From: Burkholderia aenigmatica
Lineage (GTDB): Bacteria > Pseudomonadota > Gammaproteobacteria > Burkholderiales > Burkholderiaceae
DNA: 64,000 nucleotides
Assembly: GCF_902499175.1 (NCBI RefSeq)
Contig: NZ_CABVQC010000001.1
Location: 62,001 to 126,000 of the forward strand
Direction: 5' to 3'
Position numbers and translations under genes: made by a program. This document shows, piece after piece, positions 55,574 through 63,509 of the stretch (its first letter is position 1; every line of letters starts with the position of its first letter). Under the pieces are notes generated by a model. That model made no database searches and was not told the DNA's origin. It saw only the letters and a list, made by a program, of their open reading frames with translations.

Positions 55574-56557
55574 TCAAAGAGCGTAGTTAGCGGACCACTG
55601 TTCAAGGACAGCGTGGTACGGTTTGATGAAGTGCTCTTCGACAAACTTTCCCTGCTCGATAGCCAGCCGGCTGCGTTCTTCCCGATCATAAACAATTCGA
55701 GTTAGCGAAAAATCCTGATGCTTCAAACTTGGCTGATAGGATTTTCCCGCCGCAGAATTCGCATTGTAAATCTCGGGCCGGTAAATTTTCTGGAACGTAT
55801 CCATCGTGCTGATGGTACCGATAAGCTCGAGATCACTGTAATCAGCAAGCAAATCGCCGGAAAAATAAAAAGCCAGCGGCGCGACACTATTCGGCGGCAT
55901 GAAATAACGAACCTTCAAGCCCATTTTTTTGAAGTATTCGTCAGTCAGAGAGTATTCGTCCTGCAGATATTCGATACCCAAAACCGGATGCTGATTGGCG
56001 GTCCGATGATAAGTCTTGCTGCTCGAGACACTCAGGCAGATAACGGGCTGCTTTTTGAAGTTGGCCTTGTAGGCGCTTGAGTTCACGAAGCATTTGAACA
56101 GCTTCCCGTGCAGATCCCCAAAATTCTCCGGGGTGCTGAATTCGGCCTGATTCCTGGTGTGCTCCAGCAGCAGAACGCTGAAATCATAATCTCGTACGTA
56201 AGACGAGAAATTATTCCCTACGATGCCCTCGATGTGCTCACCGGTTTTTTGATCGACAATATTCGTTTTCAATATTTCAATCAACGGAAGGGAGGCGCCG
56301 TTGCTTTCACCGTCGATGCTCATTTCGACGGAAATGATTTCAAGCTTGACGGCATAGCGGTCGCCTTCAGGATTATCCCAATGCGCCAACGCATTGAAAC
56401 GATTGTCGATCATCCTGAATGTGTTGCGCAAATTCTCTTGACGACTCGTTCCTCTCGCCAGGTTGGCGAAGTTGGTCGTGATACGCGTACTGTCTGACGG
56501 CCGATAGTCTTCATCGAAGCTAAGGCGCTTGATGGCAAATGTAAAATCTTGACTCAT
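55574..56557 (-). CDS. mesX: MesX, DUF1852 partner of MesD
   Basis: A 327-residue DUF1852 protein: FTFAIKRLSFDEDYRPSDST, RITTNFANLARGTSRQENLR, WDNPEGDRYAVKLEIISVEM, FSSYVRDYDFSVLLLEHTRN and KKMGLKVRYFMPPNSVAPLA. There is no signal peptide or membrane segment. Genetic work on the MesD family showed that DUF1852 is needed together with oxygen for methionine synthesis; its chemistry is unknown. mesX precedes mesD by 27 bases and clearly forms one operon with it. A pair of MetR-like boxes lies 153-186 bases upstream of the start, consistent with induction by methionine shortage. Confidence 0.93.
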   Translation of the reverse strand: MSQDFTFAIKRLSFDEDYRPSDSTRITTNFANLARGTSRQENLRNTFRMIDNRFNALAHWDNPEGDRYAVKLEIISVEMSIDGESNGASLPLIEILKTNIVDQKTGEHIEGIVGNNFSSYVRDYDFSVLLLEHTRNQAEFSTPENFGDLHGKLFKCFVNSSAYKANFKKQPVICLSVSSSKTYHRTANQHPVLGIEYLQDEYSLTDEYFKKMGLKVRYFMPPNSVAPLAFYFSGDLLADYSDLELIGTISTMDTFQKIYRPEIYNANSAAGKSYQPSLKHQDFSLTRIVYDREERSRLAIEQGKFVEEHFIKPYHAVLEQWSANYAL

Positions 56558-56681
56558 GTTGATCTGACACCCAGATTTCCGAGATGAAGCCTGAATTCAT
56601 CCCTTGGTTTTTCAATGCTTTCCGATTTTGTTTTCTGGCTCTTGCTCAGAAATCTTCAAGATATCGGCATTCAAGACAAAT

Positions 56682-56743
56682 TTTATGCCGAGCCATCCAT
56701 GAATAAAAGTGAATAGATTTCATCAAACCATTAATCATGTTCA
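56682..56743 (-). promoter_or_regulatory. mesX promoter region with two MetR-like boxes
   Basis: On the minus strand TGAACATGATTAA (56731-56743, one mismatch) and TGAAATCTATTCA (56710-56722, perfect) match the MetR consensus TGAA-N5-TTCA. They begin 21 bases apart, two helical turns. A possible -10 element (CATAAA, 56682-56687) follows 22 bases after the second box. Confidence 0.75.
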
Positions 56744-56799
56744 TGGCCGGGGGTGCAGGTTGGCCTGCTCGCCTCTCTCCTTCCGCACCTTCATTGCGC

Positions 56800-56845
56800 G
56801 ATGCAGTCAGCGATGCAGTCAGCGACGCGGTCAGCGACGCGGTCA
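56800..56845. repeat. 12-bp tandem repeat
   Basis: GATGCAGTCAGC twice, then GACGCGGTCAGC and GACGCGGTCA: almost four units with two sequence variants arranged in pairs. The length keeps any reading frame open, and one minus-strand frame gives repeated SLTA units. Confidence 0.85.
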
Positions 56846-57275
56846 TATGACGCTTCATGCCCCAACGCGCTCGCGTCCCGGCGCATCTGCGTCAGGGGCT
56901 ATCCTTGCTTGCGGGGTTTGACCGCCCCGGCGCTCGGCCACGCAGAAGGCCTGATCGCGAAGTCATAGAGCGAGCTTGGGGAACGCCTTGCGCGACCAGC
57001 GGGTTCGTTTGCTTCGGATCGAATCTAACGACGAACCGTGAAATGACGCGCGCGAAAAAGAGACGTCCGTCGCTGCGGGCCAACGAACGAGGATCGCAGC
57101 AGATAAGGGGCGCAGGACGGTTTCGAGCTGCTTCCGATGCGTCAGCGGAATGCCAAGCGCCTGCGCCGCGGCGATCAGTGGCATGCCTCCGACGGTACGC
57201 AGCCCGACCAGAGTTTTGCGCGAGTACGGGATCTTCAAGCCGTCCCGCTTGTTGATCCGGGAACGGATGGCGAGC

Positions 57276-57947
57276 TCAGGATTCGATTGCGGAGTCGTCG
57301 TCGCCGTAGAACTTCACGCCCAGCTGAATGCGTTCGCGGCCACTTTCCAGGCGATGCCGATTGGTGTCGCGTAGCGAGTAGACGCAGCCGCAATATTCTT
57401 GCTGGTAGAAGTTTTCTCGCTTGCTGATCTCGATCATGCGCGCCGAGCCGCCGCCTTTGCGCCAGTTGTATTCCCAATACAGCATGTCGGGATAGTGCGA
57501 GGCCGCGCGCACACCGCAATCGTTGATCTGTTGCATGCTCTTCCAGCGCGAGATGCCCAACGAACTGGTGATGACAGGGAAGCCGTGCTCATGGGCATAC
57601 AGTGCCGTGCGCTCAAAACGCATGTCGAAGCACACGGTGCAGCGGATGCCGCGCTCCGGTTCGTTTTCCATTCCCTTGGCGCGCTCAAACCAGTTGTCAC
57701 GATCGTAGTCGGCATCGATAAATGGAATACCGAATGTCTCTGCAAACCGGATGTTTTCCTGCTTGCGTAGTTCGTATTCCTTCAGCGGATGGATATTCGG
57801 GTTATAGAAGAAGATCGTGAAGTCGATGCCCGACGCCTGCATGGCTTCCATCACTTCGCCCGAGCACGGCGCGCAGCAGGAATGAAGCAGCACTTTCTTG
57901 TGCCCGCCAGGTAACGCCAATGGCTTGCGTTCGATTGTGGTTGCCAT
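57276..57947 (-). CDS. queH: QueH-family epoxyqueuosine reductase
   Basis: The 223-residue protein has all QueH (DUF208) landmarks: [17 protein letters not shown] with the CCxPC cluster motif, [73 protein letters not shown] and [15 protein letters not shown]. QueH performs the last step of queuosine synthesis on tRNA, reducing epoxyqueuosine with an Fe-S cluster plus metal. Many proteobacteria use QueG instead, so a second enzyme here may be accessory. The same MetR-like box pair as mesX lies 81-114 bases upstream, suggesting methionine control. ATG at 57947. Confidence 0.92.
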   Translation of the reverse strand: MATTIERKPLALPGGHKKVLLHSCCAPCSGEVMEAMQASGIDFTIFFYNPNIHPLKEYELRKQENIRFAETFGIPFIDADYDRDNWFERAKGMENEPERGIRCTVCFDMRFERTALYAHEHGFPVITSSLGISRWKSMQQINDCGVRAASHYPDMLYWEYNWRKGGGSARMIEISKRENFYQQEYCGCVYSLRDTNRHRLESGRERIQLGVKFYGDDDSAIES

Positions 57948-58470
57948 GAGAAGTGTCAATGAAATACGCCCGCGTCCGCCGGACTGGGGAGCCCGGAATT
58001 ATGGTCTCCGCCCGGGAGAAATAAAAATGGATATATTTCATGTTCCCATGAACCACGTTCATGGATCCCGCTGCCACGAAGCATCACGCCATGTCAGGTC
58101 TCGTCGCGTGTTCGATACATGCACGCAGGCCATCGATACCCACGTCCGCCGCGCGAGCACCCGGAAAGATGTGTTTGGCAATGCCGTTCTCGCCGAGCCG
58201 TACTGGCACCACATCGAACTGGAATGTTTGTTTGACGTCTACGACCCCATCCGGGCACGCGGCACGAACGAAACAACAAACGGGCTTCCGAGACAGCCCC
58301 TCCCGAAAGGAACCCATCTCTCTGCCTGCTCGCAAGCCAGGCTCAACACATTGCCAGACGGCTCGACGAACGCCCGCGCAAGACACTAGCTTTCGATTCA
58401 CCGGCTGAACGAATCCATCAACCTGTCGCATCGACCGGTCGAATCCACCGTCGACTACAGCCCCCGCCCG
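57948..58470. other. Control region of queH plus spacer
   Basis: Besides the box pair, a minus-strand frame at 58084-58431 ends with the protein-like TFQFDVVPVRLGENGIAKHI, FPGARAADVGIDGLRACIEH. It may be the tail of a lost gene; I do not recognise the family. Confidence 0.4.
57999..58061 (-). promoter_or_regulatory. queH promoter region with two MetR-like boxes
   Basis: On the minus strand TGAACGTGGTTCA (58049-58061, perfect) and TGAAATATATCCA (58028-58040, one mismatch) match TGAA-N5-TTCA and start 21 bases apart, exactly as at mesX. A CATAAT element near 57999-58004 could be the -10. Confidence 0.75.
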
Positions 58471-59364
58471 CTAAGACGCGTCCCGCGCCGCCACATGCTC
58501 AAGCAAATGCGCGACAAAGCGCGTCAGCTTCGGCAGCGGCCGCCGATCATGCCGATACACGACATGAATCGGATGCGGCTCGGGCAAGTACGCTTGCAAC
58601 ACCGGCACCAGCGCGCCACTCGCCAGATCGTGAGCCACCAGCACTTCAGGCTGCAACAACAACCCCGCCCCCGCGATCGCCGCCATGCGCAGGCCATGAC
58701 CATCGTCGCACGTGAAAACCGGATCCTTCGAAACCTGCGGGCCATCCCAGCCTTTGAGCTTCCACCCGTTACGGCCATTCCACACCGAGTGAGACAGGCA
58801 GCGATGCACGCCCAGGTCCTGCGGCGTCTCCGGACGCCCATGCCGCGCGAGGTAACCGGGCGACGCACAGATCACCATCCGATACATGGCCAGCGGCTTC
58901 GCGATCAGGTCGACATCGCCCAGCGCACCAATACGAATCGCCAGATCGAACCCCTCGTCAACCAGATCGACGACGCGATTGCTCAACGCCAGCTCGATAC
59001 GCACGAGCGGGTACATCTGCTGGAAAGTCGCCGCCAAAGGCGCGACGACACAGGACCCGAAGGTAATCGGCGCACTGATACGCAACGTGCCGGACGGCGA
59101 CGCGCGCAACCGTTCGACCGACGTCTCGGCAATACGCACATGCTCAAGCGCGCGCTTGGCATCTTCGTAGAACACGCGCCCCGCATCCGTCAGGCTTTGC
59201 CGTCGCGTGGTGCGCTCCAGCATGCGCGCACCGAGGCGCTCTTCGAGTTCGCGCACATACTTGCCCACCATGACCGCCGATATGCCCAGCCGCTGCGCCG
59301 CCTCGGTGAAGTTGCCCCCTTCCACGACGGCAACGAAGGTTTCCATCGAACGCAGCTTGTCCAT
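58471..59364 (-). CDS. LysR-family transcriptional regulator
   Basis: A 297-residue CrgA/DmlR-type LysR regulator: MDKLRSMETFVAVVEGGNFT, EAAQRLGISAVMVGKYVREL, EERLGARMLERTTRRQSLTD, then the periplasmic-binding-like sensor (GTLRISAPITFGSCVVAPLA, DLVDEGFDLAIRIGALGD). It is divergent from a short-chain dehydrogenase gene across 106 bases and probably controls it. Confidence 0.92.
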   Translation of the reverse strand: MDKLRSMETFVAVVEGGNFTEAAQRLGISAVMVGKYVRELEERLGARMLERTTRRQSLTDAGRVFYEDAKRALEHVRIAETSVERLRASPSGTLRISAPITFGSCVVAPLAATFQQMYPLVRIELALSNRVVDLVDEGFDLAIRIGALGDVDLIAKPLAMYRMVICASPGYLARHGRPETPQDLGVHRCLSHSVWNGRNGWKLKGWDGPQVSKDPVFTCDDGHGLRMAAIAGAGLLLQPEVLVAHDLASGALVPVLQAYLPEPHPIHVVYRHDRRPLPKLTRFVAHLLEHVAARDAS

Positions 59365-59470
59365 ATTCCGAACCGGCGATTAGTAGTGTCGGAAATTAGA
59401 GCACATTTATCGCAATATTGGTTCGATGAACAATGGCCGCTCCAACCTGAAATCGAAAAGGAGTGGTTCC

Positions 59471-60079
59471 ATGAAGATCGTTGTAATCGGCGCCGGTGGC
59501 GACGTAGGGCGTGCCGTGGCGGATGAGCTCGCGCGCGACGGAAAACACGACATCATTCGCGTGGGTCGCACCTCGGGCGACCATCAGGTCGACATCGCCC
59601 GTGACGAGAGCGTGAGCGCGCTGTTCGGAAAGTTCGGGCAAGTCGACGCGATCATCGTGGCCGCGGGCAATGTCGTCCTGGCACCGATCGAAAAGATGAC
59701 GGCGGCCGAATTCCACAAGGGATTGCAGGACAAGCTGCTGAGTCAGGTGCGCGTCGCACTGGTTGGTCAGCACGCCCTGTCCGATGGCGGGTCGATCACG
59801 CTGACCTCGGGCATCGCAGTCGATGATCCGATTGCGCAAGGCGCCAACGCCGCAACGTCGAATGCCGGGATTGAAGGCTTCGTGCGCGCGGCCGCATGCG
59901 ATTTTCCCCGGGGCATCCGGATCAATGCCGTGAGCCCGACCATGCTGACGGAATCCATCGACCGGTTCGGTCCGTTTTTCCCCGGCTGTGAGAGCGTGCC
60001 GGCGGCACGCGTGGCCATGGCCTATCGGCGCAGCGTGGAGGGGGTACATAGCGGTCGCGTCTATCGGGTTGGGCACTGA
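59471..60079 (+). CDS. Short-chain dehydrogenase/reductase
   Basis: The 202-residue SDR is shorter than classical members (~250). It has the cofactor motif VVIGAGGDVGRAVADELARD, VDAIIVAAGNVVLAPIEKM (NNAG-type strand), a catalytic serine in SITLTSGIAVDDPI and RINAVSPTMLTESIDRFGPF. The usual YxxxK appears replaced: the corresponding helix reads QGANAATSNAGIEGF, so the catalytic Tyr/Lys pair is missing. That suggests altered chemistry or a binding role, a known feature of one short-SDR subgroup. ATG at 59471 preceded by GGAGTGG. Its 3' end overlaps the convergent MFS gene by 19 bases. Confidence 0.88.
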   Translation: MKIVVIGAGGDVGRAVADELARDGKHDIIRVGRTSGDHQVDIARDESVSALFGKFGQVDAIIVAAGNVVLAPIEKMTAAEFHKGLQDKLLSQVRVALVGQHALSDGGSITLTSGIAVDDPIAQGANAATSNAGIEGFVRAAACDFPRGIRINAVSPTMLTESIDRFGPFFPGCESVPAARVAMAYRRSVEGVHSGRVYRVGH

Positions 60080-61479
60080 CGTTGAGGGCTCGCCCCGCGA
60101 GCCCCCATCCCGCGCTCCGCCGCCTGCCCCAGATTCCGCCAGGCCATCACCGCACCGACCACCAGCAGCAGAACCGACACGATCAACGCCCGCGCCATCC
60201 CGTGCACAAACGCCACACCCCCTGCCTCGCGAACGAAGAAGCCAAACAGCGCGACGCCCATCACGCCGCCCACCTGCCGGGCCGTATTCAGCAACCCCGA
60301 CGCCACACCTGACTGCGCACCGCTCACCGCCGCGAGCGCCGCATCCGTGATGGTCGGTATCGTCAGCGCGATGCCGCTGCCGGCCAGCAGCATCGGAATC
60401 GCGAGCAGCGCGTTGGAGTGCACGGCGATGGCCGGCCACATCGCCAGATAGCCGGCGGCGGAAATCGACAGTCCGGCCGTCGCCAGCGTGCGTGCGCCCA
60501 GCCGGCCGGTCAGTCGCCCGGCAACGATGCTCATGGCCATCAGCACGCCCATCATCGGCAGAAACGCCACACCCGTGCGCACGGGTGTCATATGCCAGAC
60601 AGACTGAAACAGCAGGCTCAACGTAAACACGATGCCGTAGAACACCAGATTCGCGATCGCACCGATCACGATCGAACTGCGGACGATCCGGTCCTGCCAC
60701 AACGTGGCCGGCAACATCGCGTCCGGATTGCGCGCTTCCAGCCGGATGAACGCGATGCCCAACCCGACGCACAACGCGAACGCACAGACGATGACCGGAC
60801 TGCGCCACCCCAGCGCACTGAGCTCGGTCGACGCGAACGTGAGCGCCGCCAGCGCAAACGCACCGGTCAGTTGCCCGGGAAGATCCAGGTGCCTGCCGCG
60901 CTGCGCTTGCGTGTCGGGCGCAAACCGCCATGTCATCCAGATACCGGCCATGCCGACCGGCACGTTGACCAGGAAAATGCTGCGCCAGCCGACTGCCGCA
61001 ATGAGCAACCCGCCTGCCAAGGGCCCCGCCGCCAGCGCGATGCCGCCGCCGGCGCCCCACCAGCCGATCGCGCGGCTGCGCGCCGCCGCGTCGTCGAATG
61101 CCAGGCGCAGCACGGCCAGCGAGTTCGGCACCAGCAGCGACGCGCCGATCCCCTGAACGAGACGCCACGCGATCAACGCGCCCATCGAATGCGCGATGCC
61201 GCAGCCGATCGACGACAGCGTGAATATCGCGTAACCGGCCATGAACACGCGCTTTGCGCCCAGCCGGTCGCCGAGGGCGCCTGCCATCAGCAGGGTCGCC
61301 GCGAACACGAGCGCATACGCGTTGACGACCCATTGCAAGTCGGTGACCGCTGCGCCAAACGCCGTGCGCAATGCATCGAGCGCAACGTTGACGACGCTGA
61401 CGTCGATCAGGACGACCGCAAAACCGAGGCACGCCGCCGTTTGAACCAGCCGCGGATGAGGTGTGGAAGATGTCTGCAT
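60061..61479 (-). CDS. DHA2-type MFS drug efflux transporter
   Basis: The 472-residue protein has about 14 helices and DHA2 motifs: FAVVLIDVSVVNVALDALRT in helix 1, LQWVVNAYALVFAATLLMAG, LGDRLGAKRVFMAGYAIF (motif A), RLVQGIGASLLVPNSLAVL (motif B) and GWWGAGGGIALAAGPLAGGL (motif C; each a separate segment). It probably exports hydrophobic compounds by proton antiport. The ATG at 61479 has AAGGA upstream. It is divergent from a LysR gene across 96 bases. Confidence 0.92.
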   Translation of the reverse strand: MQTSSTPHPRLVQTAACLGFAVVLIDVSVVNVALDALRTAFGAAVTDLQWVVNAYALVFAATLLMAGALGDRLGAKRVFMAGYAIFTLSSIGCGIAHSMGALIAWRLVQGIGASLLVPNSLAVLRLAFDDAAARSRAIGWWGAGGGIALAAGPLAGGLLIAAVGWRSIFLVNVPVGMAGIWMTWRFAPDTQAQRGRHLDLPGQLTGAFALAALTFASTELSALGWRSPVIVCAFALCVGLGIAFIRLEARNPDAMLPATLWQDRIVRSSIVIGAIANLVFYGIVFTLSLLFQSVWHMTPVRTGVAFLPMMGVLMAMSIVAGRLTGRLGARTLATAGLSISAAGYLAMWPAIAVHSNALLAIPMLLAGSGIALTIPTITDAALAAVSGAQSGVASGLLNTARQVGGVMGVALFGFFVREAGGVAFVHGMARALIVSVLLLVVGAVMAWRNLGQAAERGMGARGASPQRQCPTR

Positions 61480-61575
61480 CGGCAATCCTTCGCATTCGGA
61501 GGATTGAAGCGTAGAGGATCGCCTTCTGTGCGAATATTCCGCAAAACAGCACAGCAACCTGGAGAAAATGCACCG

Positions 61576-62448
61576 ATGTTCGACTGGGAAAACCTGCGTT
61601 ACTTCGTTGCCGTCGCACAGGCGGGGAGTCTTTCGGCGGCGGCCAGGCGGTTGAATGTCGACCATGCGACCGTCAGCCGTCGCTTGAGCGCACTCGAAAC
61701 CGAATTGAAGGTGCGCGTGATCGACAGGTTGCCACGCGCGTGCCGGCCGACCGCCGCGGGCCGGCAGATGCTCGAATTCGCCGAGAAAATGGAGGAGCAC
61801 GCGTTCGCGATCGAGCGTCTCGCGCTCACGGAACATCTGCCGATGCACGGCACCGTGACGATCAGCGTGCCGCCCGTACTCGCCAACAATTTCTTCGCGA
61901 ATCATCTCCATGAATTCGCGCAATTGCATCCGGGCATTCGACTGTCGATGGCCAGCCAGGCGCAAAGCGTATCGCTCGCCCGCCGTGAAGCGGATATCGC
62001 CGTGCGCCTGTTCCGCCCCGAGGAGCCGCAGAACGTGACGCGCAAGCTGGGCGAGATGCCTTTCGGGCTCTATGCGAGCCGCGACTATGCGCACGCGTCG
62101 ACGCCCGACGATTGGGGCTTTATCTGCTACGACGCGCAATTCGCGGAAATGCCGCATCAGAAGTGGCTCGAGTCGATCGCTCGAGGCCGCCGCATCGCCT
62201 GCGAAGTCAGCGATATCACGACGCAGCAGGTCGCGGCCCGCACGGGAATCGGCGTGGCAGGGCTGCCCGTGTTCATGGGCGACCGCGATCCCGGGTTGCA
62301 GCGCCTGCCGTTCGACGGGGAATCGTACTCCCGCGAAATCTGGCTGGTCGTGCATGCCGATCTCCGGCATTCGCCGTCGATTCGGGCGGCAATCGACTTT
62401 ATCGGAGACGTGACGGGCAGGACCTTCGCACCGGCTTCCGCGCGGTAG
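61576..62448 (+). CDS. LysR-family transcriptional regulator
   Basis: A 290-residue LysR protein: FDWENLRYFVAVAQAGSLSA, AARRLNVDHATVSRRLSALE and TELKVRVIDRLPRACRPTAA form the winged helix, followed by a sensor domain (PMHGTVTISVPPVLANNFFA, READIAVRLFRPEEPQNVTR). The ATG at 61576 has GGAGA ten bases upstream; a nearer ATG at 61568 is out of frame. Divergence from the DHA2 efflux gene across a 96-base spacer makes that gene its likely target. Confidence 0.92.
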   Translation: MFDWENLRYFVAVAQAGSLSAAARRLNVDHATVSRRLSALETELKVRVIDRLPRACRPTAAGRQMLEFAEKMEEHAFAIERLALTEHLPMHGTVTISVPPVLANNFFANHLHEFAQLHPGIRLSMASQAQSVSLARREADIAVRLFRPEEPQNVTRKLGEMPFGLYASRDYAHASTPDDWGFICYDAQFAEMPHQKWLESIARGRRIACEVSDITTQQVAARTGIGVAGLPVFMGDRDPGLQRLPFDGESYSREIWLVVHADLRHSPSIRAAIDFIGDVTGRTFAPASAR

Positions 62449-62501
62449 CAACGGCCGTCACGGCCGCCTGCGATACCGGGCGCGGGCGTCCGATCGTCCT
62501 G

Positions 62502-63350
62502 TCACGCGTGCGGCGACGGCTCGTACCTGAAATAACTCAGGTTGAAGTACCAGTAAGGATCGGAGGTCGGAAGATCCTCGTTCGGCCGCGCCCGATTCGG
62601 CCATCGAGAGACCTTTCGCAAATTGAAATTCTGCGGATCGGGCCAGCCGAACGCCCGGAAGATGCACTCGGCCAGTTCATCTTCGATGCTGTTGCGGAAC
62701 TTCCATTTCCCCAGGAAGTAAAAAAACATCATGACGATGGCACCTGCGACCAGTGCCCCTCCCATCATGATCGCGAAGTCGCCGATGCTGCCTTCGCCAC
62801 GAAATAAGTTGATCCCCAGGAAGACGGCCATGATCAACTCCACGAACACGAAGAACCCCAGCGTGCCCTTCCGCTCGAATCGGCCACGCGCCTTCGTACC
62901 CATGATCGCATTCGGATAGATCGACACCACGGCGTCCGAATCGCGCTGGACCGCATAGGCGAAATAGCGGTGCTCGCCGATTTTTTCGGCGACGACCTTG
63001 ACCGCCTCTCCACTGCGCATCGGCATCATCCACAGCACACCGTGAAAATGATTGCCGTCCATCTCGAACTCCACCCAGTCCGCTTCGTCTTTCCAGCTCG
63101 ATCCGTCGGTCGCATCGACCATCACCCGCGCCTGGTCGCCCATGCCCAGCAACGTCGCCGCAATCGCGGTCGCCCCCACGACGCCCGCTGGCGGCGGAGG
63201 TATCTGAGGCGGGGCCGCCGCGCGCTTTTTCGACACACGGGCCAACGTGCCCTCCAACAGAACCAGATTGTCCTTCCACCCCGGCACCTGGCCTTCCGGT
63301 TTCCCGGCTGCGCGCCGGGCCGCGATCAATGCCTGCAGTTCGTCTTCCAT
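62502..63350 (-). CDS. Membrane protein resembling a putative type VI secretion effector family
   Basis: A 282-residue protein with a soluble N-terminal part (EDELQALIAARRAAGKPEGQ, VLLEGTLARVSKKRA, DEADWVEFEMDGNHFHGVLW, FAYAVQRDSDAVVSIYPNAI), two membrane helices (FFVFVELIMAVFLGINLF and ALVAGAIVMMFFYFLGKW) and a tail (ECIFRAFGWPDPQNFNLRKV) ending YFNLSYFRY. This order matches, from memory, proteins named putative T6SS effectors in proteobacteria; no toxic activity is proven and no vgrG or hcp lies nearby. The ATG at 63350 has GGAG six bases upstream; the frame is open to 63479. Confidence 0.7.
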   Translation of the reverse strand: MEDELQALIAARRAAGKPEGQVPGWKDNLVLLEGTLARVSKKRAAAPPQIPPPPAGVVGATAIAATLLGMGDQARVMVDATDGSSWKDEADWVEFEMDGNHFHGVLWMMPMRSGEAVKVVAEKIGEHRYFAYAVQRDSDAVVSIYPNAIMGTKARGRFERKGTLGFFVFVELIMAVFLGINLFRGEGSIGDFAIMMGGALVAGAIVMMFFYFLGKWKFRNSIEDELAECIFRAFGWPDPQNFNLRKVSRWPNRARPNEDLPTSDPYWYFNLSYFRYEPSPHA

Positions 63351-63509
63351 CAGCCGCTCCATGAAGTGACGATCCACCCGATATGGCGCGGGGGCGCTCG
63401 TCTGTCGTGGCGTCTCGTCGGCGCACGCGCGTCGAAATTGTGCCATTGCCCGGAAGATGCCTGCGCCGTTTTGCGTCACCCGTGAATGTCCATTCAGCCG
63501 CCCGCTCCC

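Larger units (their letters stand above)
56558..57275. other. Region between mesX and queH
   Basis: About 720 bases. It holds the mesX control region and a 12-bp tandem repeat. A minus-strand frame at 56963-57238 (KIPYSRKTLVGLRTVGGMPL, IAAAQALGIPLTHRKQLETV) follows queH and looks partly protein-like, but I do not recognise it. Confidence 0.4.

Noticed and set aside
56646-56858. Possible conserved small peptide shared by the mesX and queH leaders
   Set aside because: Both upstream regions can be translated into similar short peptides, but the DNA differences are not concentrated at third codon positions and similarity ends soon after the MetR-like boxes, so shared protein-binding sites explain it better.
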